Shown here: positions 48,948-57,345 of the stretch, one piece after another | Position numbering within the stretch: position 1 is the first letter of the stretch | Layout: every line of letters starts with the position of its first letter | Source: Candidatus Deferrimicrobiaceae bacterium | GTDB taxonomy: Bacteria; Desulfobacterota; Deferrimicrobia; Deferrimicrobiales; Deferrimicrobiaceae | Reading direction: 5' to 3' | Length of the DNA: 64,000 nucleotides | Assembly (NCBI GenBank): GCA_036504035.1 | Contig: DASXVV010000002.1 | Span: forward strand, 62,001-126,000 | Translations under genes and position numbers: made by a program | The notes under the pieces: generated by a model | What the model was told of the DNA's origin: nothing | What the model saw: only the letters and a program-made list of their open reading frames with translations | Databases searched by the model: none

Positions 48948-49709
48948 CTACGAGCGCCCTTTCCCGCCGCACACGGGGCATCCCTGCATCCGGAGCGGCT
49001 TTTCCAATCTGCAATCTTTCAGAAACGCCTCGTCGGCGAAGACGTCCCGCGTCGGGCCGTCGGCCGCCACCCGCCCCTCCTTCATCACGATCGTTCTTTC
49101 GCACAGGTCGACCACCATGTCGAGGTCGTGCGTCGCGATGATCTTGGTGTGGGCGAACGTCGCAAGCAACGCGATGAAATGCCGCCGGGCGGCGGGATCG
49201 AGATTCGACGTCGGCTCGTCCATCACGAGGATGCTGGGCGACATGGCCAGGACGGTCGCGATGGCGACGGCGCGCTTCTCGCCGCCGGACAGCCGGTACG
49301 GCGGTCGGTCCCGGAGGTGCAGCGCATCGACCCGCGTCAGGGACTCGACGGCGCGCCGCTCGACCTCGTCCGGCGGAAGCCCCAGGTTGAGCGGGCCGAA
49401 GGCGACGTCCTCGAAGACGGTCGGCATGAAGAGCTGGTCGTCGGGGTCCTGGAACACCATGCCCACGGTCTTGCGGATGTCGGAAACCGTCTCGCGCGTC
49501 AGCGGGAAATCGCCGATCCGGACCTTGCCGGCCCCCGGTTCCAGGTAGCCGTTCAGGTGCAGGAGCAGCGTCGACTTCCCCGCGCCGTTGGCGCCGACGA
49601 TCGCCACGGACTCCCCATGCGTGATCCGGAACGACAGCCCCTTCAGCGCCTGCGTACCGTCGGGATAGGCATACCCGAGATCCTCGACCTCGACGATATG
49701 GTGACTCAC
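48948..49709 (-). CDS. ECF nickel/cobalt transporter ATPase (CbiO/NikO type)
   Basis: 253 residues. Walker A GANGAGKST, Q-loop FQDPDDQLFMPTVFEDVAFG (typical of the CbiO/EcfA group), signature LSGGEKRAVAIATVL, Walker B ILVMDEPTSNLDP, H-loop ATHDLDMV. The end MQGCPVCGGKGRS adds a Cys-x-x-Cys tail that could bind metal; I do not know it as standard. ATG 49709 overlaps the stop of the transmembrane partner. Nickel rather than cobalt is inferred from nikR next door and the NikM-like N-terminus of the S component. Confidence 0.9.
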   Translation of the reverse strand: MSHHIVEVEDLGYAYPDGTQALKGLSFRITHGESVAIVGANGAGKSTLLLHLNGYLEPGAGKVRIGDFPLTRETVSDIRKTVGMVFQDPDDQLFMPTVFEDVAFGPLNLGLPPDEVERRAVESLTRVDALHLRDRPPYRLSGGEKRAVAIATVLAMSPSILVMDEPTSNLDPAARRHFIALLATFAHTKIIATHDLDMVVDLCERTIVMKEGRVAADGPTRDVFADEAFLKDCRLEKPLRMQGCPVCGGKGRS

Positions 49710-50518
49710 CTGATGACCTCCGTGACGAGCCGGCCCAGCAGCTGCGGGACATTGACGACGCGCATCCCGACGAAGGCGGCGGACCAGCCCAGGGTGTAGA
49801 CGATGTCGGGCATGCCGGCCGACAGCTTCCGAAGGGAGAGGATCCGCCCGTCGAACCCGCGGCAGCGCATCGCCAGGTGGATCCGCTGCCCTCGATCGAG
49901 CGTCCGCAGCAGCAGGTGGCCGACGAGACTGGCATAGACGCGCAGCCCCATGCCCCGGCCGTCGAACGACCGCAGCGCCCGGGCGCGCGCCATCCGGACG
50001 GCCTCGTCGCCGAGGACGAAGATATAGCGGTGGAGGAAGAGCAGTTGCGTGGCAAAAACGGACGGGACGCCGAGCCGCTCGAGCGCCATGCAGACGCCCC
50101 GGAAGCTCGTGGTGCCGATGAGGACGAGCGCGGCGCCGATCGTCAGGCAGAAGCGCAGGAGGATCGAGGCGAAGGAGACCCAGCCGCCGGAGACCGGCAG
50201 CGACCCGACGCGGAGAAGCACCTCACGGTCGAAGAGCGGGTTGAAGGCGCCGACGACCAGCGCGAACGGAGCGAACGCCAGCAGCTTTCGGACGAGGTAT
50301 CCGGCGGGAAGGCCCGCGGTAGCGGCAACGGCGATCGGGAACAGGGCGAACGGCAGCAGGCCTGAGATCTCGTACTTCCCGTGCGAGACGACGCAGAGCA
50401 GGAACACGGCAGTCGTCAGCAGCTTGGCGCGCGGGTCCAGCCGGTGGATCGCGCTGTCCTGCCCCGCCAGCCGGTCGAGCCGGTCGAGATCGAATAGTCC
50501 CTGATCGATGCCGCCCAT
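49706..50518 (-). CDS. ECF nickel/cobalt transporter T component (CbiQ/NikQ type)
   Basis: 270 residues from ATG 50518 (GGTGGGG upstream; ATG 50533 is in frame without a ribosome site). Energy-coupling membrane protein that joins the ATPase to the metal-binding S component. About six membrane segments (AKLLTTAVFLLCVVSH, LLPFALFPIAVAATAG, ILLRFCLTIGAALVLIG) and the two coupling motifs ARALRSFDGRG and AMRCRGFDGRI (A-R-G type). Divergent from the S component gene across a short AT-rich gap with a palindrome. Confidence 0.88.
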   Translation of the reverse strand: MGGIDQGLFDLDRLDRLAGQDSAIHRLDPRAKLLTTAVFLLCVVSHGKYEISGLLPFALFPIAVAATAGLPAGYLVRKLLAFAPFALVVGAFNPLFDREVLLRVGSLPVSGGWVSFASILLRFCLTIGAALVLIGTTSFRGVCMALERLGVPSVFATQLLFLHRYIFVLGDEAVRMARARALRSFDGRGMGLRVYASLVGHLLLRTLDRGQRIHLAMRCRGFDGRILSLRKLSAGMPDIVYTLGWSAAFVGMRVVNVPQLLGRLVTEVIR

Positions 50519-50527
50519 GCCCCACCG

Positions 50528-50552
50528 TAGCATGAAATATATTTACGTGCTA
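50528..50552. promoter_or_regulatory. Candidate NikR operator between the nickel transporter genes
   Basis: Imperfect 25-base palindrome with arms TAGCATGAA and TTACGTGCTA (outer TAGCA/TGCTA exact) around an AT-rich centre. It lies 10 bases before the T-component start and 45 before the S-component start, so a bound repressor would cover both divergent promoters. NikR binds such long dyads with spaced half-sites; the arms differ from the E. coli GTATGA half-site. Confidence 0.5.
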
Positions 50553-50596
50553 TTCTTTTGCCGGAAATCGCGGCGCCCCTGCGCCAGGAGGATCCC

Positions 50597-51637
50597 ATGC
50601 ACATGGCCGACGCACTCGTATCGCCCGCCGTCGGGGGCGCGATGTGGGCCGCAACCGGCTTGACCATCGGCTGGTGCGCGAAGAAGGTGCGCGAGGAGCT
50701 CGACGACCGGAAGGTGCCGCTGATGGGCGTGCTCGGCGCGTTCATCTTCGCCGCCCAGATGATCAACTTCACGATCCCCGGCACGGGCTCGAGCGGCCAT
50801 CTCGGCGGGGGGATGATCCTCTCGATCCTGCTCGGCCCCTACGCCGCCTTCATCGTCATCGCCTCCGTGATCACGGTGCAGGCGCTTTTCTTCGCGGACG
50901 GCGGGCTTCTGGCGCTCGGCTGCAACATCTTCAACATGGGAGCGTTCCCCGCCTTCGTCGCCTACCCTCTCCTCTACCGGAGGATCGCGGGCAGGAACCC
51001 GACTCCGGGCCGGATCGCCGCGGCGTCGCTTTTCTCCGCCGTGGTCTCGCTCCAGCTGGGCGCCTTCGCCGTCGTCGTCGAGACCGTCCTCTCGGGCATC
51101 TCCGCCCTTCCGTTCGGCACGTTCGTCGCGCTGATGCAGCCGATCCACCTGGGCATCGGGATCGTCGAGGGGCTCGTGACCGCGGCCGTCGTCACCTTCG
51201 TGTGGAAGGCGCAGCCCGGGATCGTGGGCCAGGCCGGGCCGGGCCCGGCGGCCGGCGGACGCTCCTCCAGGAAGCTGGTCGTCGGCCTCGGCCTCGCCGC
51301 CCTGATCATCGGCGGCGCGCTGTCCTGGTTCGCGTCGGTCCATCCGGACGGCCTCGAATGGTCGATCGCGAAGATCACGGGAAAGGGAAGACTGCCGGGG
51401 GAGGCGGGCGGCCTGCACGGAACGGCGGCGGGAATCCAGCGACGAAGCGCGATCCTGCCGGGCTACGGGTTCAACAAGGGGGCGACGCCGGCACAAGGAA
51501 AGGGCGACACGCCTCCCGCGCCTGCCCGTCCCGTCGTCGATGCGGGCCGAAGCCTCGCGGGCATCGTGGGGGGAGCGATCACGCTGGCGGTCGCCGTCGC
51601 GGCCGGGTTCCTGCTCCGGAAGAAAAAGCCCCGCTGA
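50597..51637 (+). CDS. ECF nickel/cobalt transporter S component, NikM fused to a NikN-like C-terminus
   Basis: 346 residues. N-terminus MHMADALVSP: in this family residues 1-3 (Met-His-Met) bind the metal with a second His, and the MADALVSP form is typical of NikM more than CbiM (MHIMEG). About seven membrane segments to residue ~215 (FIFAAQMINFTIPGTGSSGHLGGG, given in part; QPIHLGIGIVEGLV), then a linker and a NikN-like pair of membrane helices flanking a periplasmic loop (~230-346). ATG 50597 has AGGAGG upstream. Divergent from the T and ATPase genes. Confidence 0.88.
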   Translation: MHMADALVSPAVGGAMWAATGLTIGWCAKKVREELDDRKVPLMGVLGAFIFAAQMINFTIPGTGSSGHLGGGMILSILLGPYAAFIVIASVITVQALFFADGGLLALGCNIFNMGAFPAFVAYPLLYRRIAGRNPTPGRIAAASLFSAVVSLQLGAFAVVVETVLSGISALPFGTFVALMQPIHLGIGIVEGLVTAAVVTFVWKAQPGIVGQAGPGPAAGGRSSRKLVVGLGLAALIIGGALSWFASVHPDGLEWSIAKITGKGRLPGEAGGLHGTAAGIQRRSAILPGYGFNKGATPAQGKGDTPPAPARPVVDAGRSLAGIVGGAITLAVAVAAGFLLRKKKPR

Positions 51638-51659
51638 CACGCCCGCCGCAAAGGGGGCG

Positions 51660-52100
51660 TCACTTCGCGGGCGTGTTGCCGTTCTGGCTCCGGCACAGGG
51701 CGATCAGCGCCTCCATGATGTCGGTGGTCGTGAGGATGCCGACGAGCGCGCCCGCGCTGTCGACCACGCAAAGCCCGTGCAGCTTGTTGTCGTGGATGAT
51801 CTGCGCGGCATCGACCATCTCGGTGTCGGGCGTGACGGTGTGCGGCTCCTTGTTCATCACGTCCTTCACCTTCGTCTTCGACAGCAGGTAGTGCACCTCC
51901 CACGTATCGGACAGCGACGCCTTGCCCGGGGCGTACTCCTTGATCATCCGGTCGGTGACGAGGCCGACCAGGCGCTCCTTCCGCATCACCGGGAGCCGCC
52001 GGACAACCTTTTCCTTCATCAGGTGGATCGCATCGACGATCGAGGCATTTTCGTCGATCGTGACGGGGTCGCGCTTCATCCAACGTTCGACCTTGATCAT
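51660..52100 (-). CDS. Two-CBS-domain protein
   Basis: 146 residues: CBS1 (VERWMKRDPVTIDENASIVDA ... RRLPVMRKERLVGLVTDRMI, given in part) and CBS2 (VKDVMNKEPHTVTPDTEMVDA ... GLCVVDSAGALVGILTTTDI). Free-standing CBS pairs sense AMP, ATP or SAM, and no effector domain is attached. ATG 52100 has GGAGGA upstream. It begins 25 bases after livF, so it is probably the last gene of the branched-chain amino-acid transport operon, as is common in this group. Confidence 0.88.
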   Translation of the reverse strand: MIKVERWMKRDPVTIDENASIVDAIHLMKEKVVRRLPVMRKERLVGLVTDRMIKEYAPGKASLSDTWEVHYLLSKTKVKDVMNKEPHTVTPDTEMVDAAQIIHDNKLHGLCVVDSAGALVGILTTTDIMEALIALCRSQNGNTPAK

Positions 52101-52125
52101 GGGAAATCTCCTCCGGCTCTCATTC

Positions 52126-52857
52126 CTACATTCCGAGGAACGCCTTCTTGACGTGGGCGTCGTCGAGCAGCTCGGCGCCGGTCCCCGAGAGGACGACACG
52201 GCCGGTTTCGAGCACGTACGCGCGGTGCGCGATGCGAAGCGACTGGTAGACGTTCTGCTCGACCAGCAGGATGGTCACCCCCTGCCGGTTGATCTCGGTG
52301 ATGATCTCGAAGATGCTCTTGACCAGGAGCGGCGACAGGCCGAGCGACGGCTCGTCGAGGAGCAGCAGCCGGGGATTGCCCATAAGGCCGCGGGCGATCG
52401 CGAGCATCTGCTGCTCTCCGCCCGACATGGTGCCTCCGAGCTGCTTCTCGCGCTCCTTCAACCGCGGGAAAAGGACGAAGGCGCGCTCGATGTTCTTCTC
52501 GCGGTCCTTCCGGCAGCTCTTGTGGAACGAGCCCATCCGGAGGTTCTCCATCACCGTCATCTCGGGGAAGATCTTGCGCCCCTCGGGCACCTGGATGATC
52601 CCCCGCTCGACCACATCGTGCGGCTCGAGCCGGGAAAGGTCCTCGCCGCCGAACGTGATGGATCCGGAGGCCCACCGGACCAGCCGCGAGATGTTCTTGA
52701 GCACGGTCGACTTGCCCGCGCCGTTGGCGCCGACCACGGTGACGATCTCACCGGCATTCACCTCGAGATCGATGCCCCAGAGCACCTTGAGATCGCCGTA
52801 GGCGAAGGCGAGCTTCTCGACCTTGAGGAGCGGGGAGCCGGAGGCCGGCGCCGTCAT
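52126..52857 (-). CDS. livF: Branched-chain amino acid ABC transporter ATPase LivF
   Basis: 243 residues. Walker A GANGAGKST, LivF-type PHDVVERGIIQVPEGRKIF, signature MSGGEQQMLAIARGL, Walker B LLLLDEPSLGLSP, and the H-loop replaced by LLVEQN, as usual in LivF. ATG 52857 overlaps the livG stop (ATGA). Works with LivG as the ATPase pair. Confidence 0.94.
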   Translation of the reverse strand: MTAPASGSPLLKVEKLAFAYGDLKVLWGIDLEVNAGEIVTVVGANGAGKSTVLKNISRLVRWASGSITFGGEDLSRLEPHDVVERGIIQVPEGRKIFPEMTVMENLRMGSFHKSCRKDREKNIERAFVLFPRLKEREKQLGGTMSGGEQQMLAIARGLMGNPRLLLLDEPSLGLSPLLVKSIFEIITEINRQGVTILLVEQNVYQSLRIAHRAYVLETGRVVLSGTGAELLDDAHVKKAFLGM

Positions 52858-53570
52858 TGCTCGGGCCCCAGGTATGCCTCGACGACCTGCGGGTTGCCGA
52901 CGATCTCGGCCGGGGACCCCTCCGCCAGCTTCTCGCCGGAGTTGAGGACCACGATCCGGTCGGACAGCCGCATGATCGCCTTCATATCGTGCTCGATGAC
53001 CATCTGGGTGAGTCCTTTCGTCCGGATATCGAGGATCAGCCCGATGATCTCCTCGCTTTCGGACGGGTTGAGCCCGCCCATCACCTCGTCGAGCAGCAGG
53101 AGTTTCGGCTGCGTCGCCAGCGCCCGGGCGACCTCGAGTTTCTTGCGCTCGCCGATCGGGAGCGCCCCTGCGCGCATCGCGGACTTCGCCTCGAGGCCCA
53201 CCACGGAGAGCTGCTCCATGGCGGCGCGGCGCGCCACCTTGAGGGAATGGGTCCGGCAGAGCGCTCCGACCATGACGTTGTCGAGCACGCTCAGCTTGGT
53301 CAGCGGCCGCACCTTCTGCCAGGTGCGCACCATCCCGAGTCGGCAGACCGCGTCGGGCTCGAGCCCGTTCATCTTCCTGCCGTCGAAGAACACCTCGCCC
53401 CGCGAGGGAGGGTAGTAGCCGGTGATGCAGTTGAACAGCGTCGTCTTGCCGGCGCCGTTGGGGCCGATCAGTCCCATGATCGTCCCCTGCTCGACGGCGA
53501 AGGAAACGTCGGAGTTCGCGGCCAGGCCGCCGAAGAACTTGCTGACGTGCCGGATCTCGAGGATGGCCAT
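52854..53570 (-). CDS. livG: Branched-chain amino acid ABC transporter ATPase LivG
   Basis: 238 residues. Walker A GPNGAGKTTLFNCITGYY, LivG-type RTWQKVRPL (the family has RTFQ), a degenerate signature (LPIGERKKLEVARAL in place of LSGG, with Ile-Gly-Glu), Walker B LLLLDEVMGGLNP and MVIEHDMKAIM. LivG proteins commonly end later with LGE; this one ends AYLGPEQ. Follows livM by six bases. Confidence 0.93.
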   Translation of the reverse strand: MAILEIRHVSKFFGGLAANSDVSFAVEQGTIMGLIGPNGAGKTTLFNCITGYYPPSRGEVFFDGRKMNGLEPDAVCRLGMVRTWQKVRPLTKLSVLDNVMVGALCRTHSLKVARRAAMEQLSVVGLEAKSAMRAGALPIGERKKLEVARALATQPKLLLLDEVMGGLNPSESEEIIGLILDIRTKGLTQMVIEHDMKAIMRLSDRIVVLNSGEKLAEGSPAEIVGNPQVVEAYLGPEQ

Positions 53571-53576
53571 CGGATG

Positions 53577-54629
53577 CTAGCTCCTCGCCTTGCGGGTCAC
53601 GAGCTTCCGGGCGAAGCCCAGAACGCCGTCGGGCATGAACAGGATGACGACCACCACCAGGATGCCGTAGATCAGCACATGCGCGTGCGCCAGGTGCTCC
53701 TTGAGGAAGACGCCCATGCCGGAGTCCTCGCGGACGAGCCCGGAATTGATGAGCGCCTGGGCGACGACGTTGCTGCGCAGCACCTCGGAGAGCGGGACCA
53801 GAACAAGCGCGCCGACCACGGGTCCGTAGATGGTGCCGATCCCGCCGATGATCGCGATGAGGACGATCTGCACCGACAGGTCGAGCGGCAGGACGGTCGT
53901 CGGGTCGATGAAGCGGACGTAGAGGGCGTAGAAGGCGCCCGCCTGCGCCGTGAAGAACGCCGAAAGCAGCAGCGCCAGGTTCTTGTAGAGCTTCAAGCTG
54001 ATCCCCAGCGAGTGGGCGGCATCCTGGTCTTCCCGGATGGCCTGGAAGTAGTAGCCCAGCTTCGAGTTCTGCACCGCCCAGGTCGCCACGATGGTGGCGA
54101 CAGCCAGGCCGAGCCCCATGTAGTAGTAGGGGACCTTGGAGGAAAAGTCGGTGATCATCTTGCCGCCCAGGACGAGCGGCGGCAGCTCGGAGACGAGGAT
54201 CCCCTCGGCGCCGTTGGTGAGCGCAGGCGTGTTGAGCACCGTGATCCGCACGATCTCGGCCACGGCGATGGAGGCCAGGACGAAATAGGGCCCCCGCAGC
54301 CGGAAGCAGATCGCGCCGATCAGGAGGGCGAGCCCCATCGCGGCGGCGACGCCGACCCAGGTGCCGAACCAGGGTGCGATTCCGTAATGAGTCAGCAGGA
54401 TGAGGGCGCCGTAGGCCCCGGCGCCGAAATAGGCCGCGTGTCCGACCGAGTACTGGCCGGCGTAGCCGCCGATGATGTTCCAGGCCTCTCCCTGGGCGGT
54501 GGCCAGGAATAGCAGGATCATGATGTGAAGGGCGTAGGGGTTCGCCACGAAGGCAGGAAACGCGCACAGCGCCGCCAGCGCCGCCGGCACCAGGATAAAA
54601 CGGAACGGGAATCTTTTCGTCGGGCTCAC
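53577..54629 (-). CDS. livM: Branched-chain amino acid ABC transporter permease LivM
   Basis: 350 residues. About ten membrane segments. Family motifs: NIIGGYAGQYSVGHAAYFGAGAY (given in part), FRLRGPYFVLASIAVAEI, AIREDQDAAHSLGISL (the EAA-like loop that meets the ATPase), and IIGGIGTIYGPVVGALVLV. The start is GTG 54629, inside the livH stop (GTGA). Partner of LivH in the membrane. Confidence 0.92.
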   Translation of the reverse strand: MSPTKRFPFRFILVPAALAALCAFPAFVANPYALHIMILLFLATAQGEAWNIIGGYAGQYSVGHAAYFGAGAYGALILLTHYGIAPWFGTWVGVAAAMGLALLIGAICFRLRGPYFVLASIAVAEIVRITVLNTPALTNGAEGILVSELPPLVLGGKMITDFSSKVPYYYMGLGLAVATIVATWAVQNSKLGYYFQAIREDQDAAHSLGISLKLYKNLALLLSAFFTAQAGAFYALYVRFIDPTTVLPLDLSVQIVLIAIIGGIGTIYGPVVGALVLVPLSEVLRSNVVAQALINSGLVREDSGMGVFLKEHLAHAHVLIYGILVVVVILFMPDGVLGFARKLVTRKARS

Positions 54630-55498
54630 ATGCGGGACCGGCCCATCAGCCCGGAAGGGCGGACGAGCAGCACGACGAGGAAGATGCCGAAGACCAGGAC
54701 GTCTTTCCATTCGGAGGAGATCGCAACCGCGCCGACCGATTCGACGACGCCGATGATGATGCCGCCCAGCGTGGCGCCGACGACGCTGCCCATCCCGCCC
54801 AGCACGGTGATGACGAACGCCTTGAGCGTGAAGGCGCTGCCCACCTGCGGGAAGACGTAGTAGGTCGGCGAGATCAGCGCCCCGGCCGTGCCCGCGAGCG
54901 AAGTACCGATGCCGAAGGCGATGATCGACATCCGCTTGACGTTGATGCCCATGAGCTGCGCCGCCTCGCGGTCCTGGGCGGTGGCGCGGATGGCCTGCCC
55001 CGTGTCGGTCTTCATCAGGAACCAGTAGAGCACCGAGGTGATGACCACCGTGATGGCGAACGACACGGCCAGCGGCTGCGAGATCGAGATACCCCCCAGG
55101 CTGATGCTCGAGGACGAGTAGGAGGTCGTCAGGATCTTGTAGTCGGAGGTAAAGGCGAGCATGACCGTGTTGCTCATGATGAGGCCGAGGCCGATCGTGA
55201 GCAGGATCTGGTTCTGCGCCAGGCTCCCGAGGATCCGGTTGATCACGGTCTTCTGGAGGAAGGCGCCGAAGAGGAACATGCACGGGATCGTGATCAGAAT
55301 CGAGACGAAGGGGTCGATCTTCGCCAGGGTGAACAGGAAGTAGGTCAGGTACATCCCGACCATCATGAGGTCGCCGTGCGCGAAGTTGGTGACCCGCATG
55401 ACGCCGAAGATGATGGTGAGGCCGATGCCGATCAGCGCGTAGACGCCGCCGATCAGGATGCCGCTGACGAGCGCCTGGAGGAACACGGTGAGCGTCAT
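54626..55498 (-). CDS. livH: Branched-chain amino acid ABC transporter permease LivH
   Basis: 290 residues. Begins with membrane segment LVSGILIGGVYALIGIGLTIIFG and the family's MRVTNFAHGDLMMVGMY, coupling loop AIRATAQDREAAQLMGINV, and VLGGMGSVVGATLGGIIIGV. ATG 55498 lies 23 bases after the livK stop. The stop carries the livM start. Confidence 0.93.
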   Translation of the reverse strand: MTLTVFLQALVSGILIGGVYALIGIGLTIIFGVMRVTNFAHGDLMMVGMYLTYFLFTLAKIDPFVSILITIPCMFLFGAFLQKTVINRILGSLAQNQILLTIGLGLIMSNTVMLAFTSDYKILTTSYSSSSISLGGISISQPLAVSFAITVVITSVLYWFLMKTDTGQAIRATAQDREAAQLMGINVKRMSIIAFGIGTSLAGTAGALISPTYYVFPQVGSAFTLKAFVITVLGGMGSVVGATLGGIIIGVVESVGAVAISSEWKDVLVFGIFLVVLLVRPSGLMGRSRM

Positions 55499-55521
55499 GA
55501 TGCTTTACTCCGCCCTGGCGG

Positions 55522-56679
55522 CTACTTCCACTTGAACGGGTAGATGGGTTTCTTCGTCGCGTATTTCGCGGGAGAGACCGTCTCGTACTTGCCGTCCTGG
55601 ATCTGCTGGACGAGCATCTCGTGGCGGTTCTGGTTGGTGAACTTGCCGTAGTCGATGAACTTCACGTCGCCCATGATCCCCTTCCAGGCGCCCTTGCGGA
55701 GCGCTGCGCGCGTCTTTTCGCGATCGCTCCCGGACGCCGCCGCGGTTTCGGCCATGATCCGCATCGCCTCGTAGGCGCACGCCGCGTGGTAGGAGGGCTC
55801 CTTCTTGAACTTCGCCACGTAGCGCTTGTAGAAATCCTTCGCGCCCGGCCAGTTCACGTCGTCGGTCCACTGGGTGCTCGAGAAGACGTGGTTGGAGACC
55901 TCTTTCTGGGCCAGGAACTGTGAGGTCGTGAAGCCGGCGCCCGCGCCGAGGAACGCCTTCGGCGTCAGGCCGATCTCGCGGGACTGGCGCATGAGCGTGA
56001 TCGCGTCGACCTCGTAGGAGACCATGAAGACCAGGTCGGGCGCGAGCGCCTTGATCTTGGTCAGCGTGGAGCGGAAATCGGGCGCCCCCTTCTGGTACTT
56101 CTCGTCGGCCACTTCCTTCAAGCCCCGCTTGGCGGCGTATTCCTTGGCCGTCTTGACGGTGGAGATGCCGAAGTCGGTGTTGGCGTAGATGTAGGCGATG
56201 GTCTTCGGCTTCCCGAGGCCGAGGATCGTGTCCATGATGACCGACGAGTAGACGTCGGCCGGCGCGTTGAGCCGGTAGACGTACTTGTAGCCCTTCTGGG
56301 TGATCTCTTCCTTGGCGGCGACGGGGACGAGCAGCGGCACCTTGTACTGGTCGGCGCGGCTCGCGACCGCGTTGGCGCAGGCGGAGGTGTAGGGTCCGAC
56401 AACACCGGCGACGCCGTCGCGGGTGGCCAGCTTCTCGAAGGCGGACATGGCCTTCTCGGGCTTGCCCGTATCGTCTTCCTTGACGAGGTCGACGTCGATC
56501 CCCTTCTTCTTGAGATCCTCGAGGGCGAGCGTGACGCCGTTGGTCAGGTTTTCACCGATCGGCGCCTCGGCACCGGTGATCGTGTTGACGAAGCCGAGCT
56601 TCACCTTGGTCGCCGAAAAAGCGGAGCCGGAACAAATCAGCAGGAACAGCGTTGCCAGTGCCCCCATTCGCATTTTCAT
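55522..56679 (-). CDS. livK: Branched-chain amino acid-binding periplasmic protein (LivK-like)
   Basis: 385 residues. Sec signal peptide (about 1-23, ending SAFSA) then a type I periplasmic binding fold: KVKLGFVNTITGAEAPIGENL, GVAGVVGPYTSACANAVA, YKVPLLVPVAAKEEIT, DFRSTLTKIKALAPD. It delivers the ligand to LivHM. Leu/Ile/Val is the default; several homologues carry other amino acids, urea or amides, so specificity is not certain. First gene of the liv operon. Confidence 0.88.
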   Translation of the reverse strand: MKMRMGALATLFLLICSGSAFSATKVKLGFVNTITGAEAPIGENLTNGVTLALEDLKKKGIDVDLVKEDDTGKPEKAMSAFEKLATRDGVAGVVGPYTSACANAVASRADQYKVPLLVPVAAKEEITQKGYKYVYRLNAPADVYSSVIMDTILGLGKPKTIAYIYANTDFGISTVKTAKEYAAKRGLKEVADEKYQKGAPDFRSTLTKIKALAPDLVFMVSYEVDAITLMRQSREIGLTPKAFLGAGAGFTTSQFLAQKEVSNHVFSSTQWTDDVNWPGAKDFYKRYVAKFKKEPSYHAACAYEAMRIMAETAAASGSDREKTRAALRKGAWKGIMGDVKFIDYGKFTNQNRHEMLVQQIQDGKYETVSPAKYATKKPIYPFKWK

Positions 56680-56703
56680 CGGTCACACCCCCCATGTAAG
56701 AAT

Positions 56704-56745
56704 AGAACCGTGTTACGCCATCCTAGCACGCAGGCGAACGGTTCT
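56704..56745 (-). terminator. Hairpin after the secreted unknown gene
   Basis: AGAACCGT (56704-56711) pairs with ACGGTTCT (56738-56745), with an inner CGCC/GGCG pairing; on the minus strand it is followed by ATTCTT. It lies 12 bases past the stop of the gene at 56757 and before livK, so it probably separates the two transcripts. Confidence 0.5.
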
Positions 56746-56756
56746 CCAATTGCGCA

Positions 56757-57308
56757 TCAATAGTTCGGATTGACCGACCCGTCGGGGTAGTAGTGGACGA
56801 AAAAACCGCCCTTCTTCATCACGGCCCGGATCTCCGGCGTGACCTGCGCCGGCGTGGCGTTGGCCGGGAGCAGGCCGTGGAGGACCGCATCCTTCAGCAC
56901 GTGCGCATCGATCATCCGGTTCAAGACCTCGGGAGTGAGGGCGGAAGGCGGGGCGTCCGGCTTGAGGATGCCCATCCGGACCGCCTGGCCGAACAGCCGG
57001 CGATTGTACTCGGCGTCGTTCCCCATCGCGGCGGCGGCGTTGTCGTCCGGGCCCTTTTTGGGGCGCGGCGGCATCGCGGGAAGCGTGGGAGGCAGGGCCG
57101 CCGGAGGGGCGATGCCCGCCTTTTCGCCGGCTGGAGGGGAGGCGGTTTCCTCGGGGTTCGCTTCCGGCGCCTCGGATTCGGCCTGGGCGGAAACGGCAGC
57201 CGGAGCAGCCTTGCCTTTTTTCTTTCCGCGCTTTGACGCGGCCTGCGAGGGACAAGTCGACGCGAAGAGCATCGCGACGGCCACGAGGACGGCTACGCGC
57301 TTGACCAT
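56757..57308 (-). CDS. Secreted Ala/Pro-rich protein of unknown function
   Basis: 183 residues. Sec signal peptide (1-23, ends SQA-A), a basic patch (SKRGKKKGKA), a low-complexity Ala/Pro/Glu linker (~35-85), then a compact C-terminal region (DAEYNRRLFGQAVRMGI, TPEVLNRMIDAHVLKDAVLHG, TPEIRAVMKKGGFFVHYYPD) with a repeated pattern of Thr-Pro-Glu helices. No recognised domain. It starts 37 bases after truA in the same direction and ends before a hairpin. Probably periplasmic. Confidence 0.65.
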   Translation of the reverse strand: MVKRVAVLVAVAMLFASTCPSQAASKRGKKKGKAAPAAVSAQAESEAPEANPEETASPPAGEKAGIAPPAALPPTLPAMPPRPKKGPDDNAAAAMGNDAEYNRRLFGQAVRMGILKPDAPPSALTPEVLNRMIDAHVLKDAVLHGLLPANATPAQVTPEIRAVMKKGGFFVHYYPDGSVNPNY

Positions 57309-57345
57309 GGACAGTTCGTCTCCTTCCCGGCTTCTGCGAGCGTTT

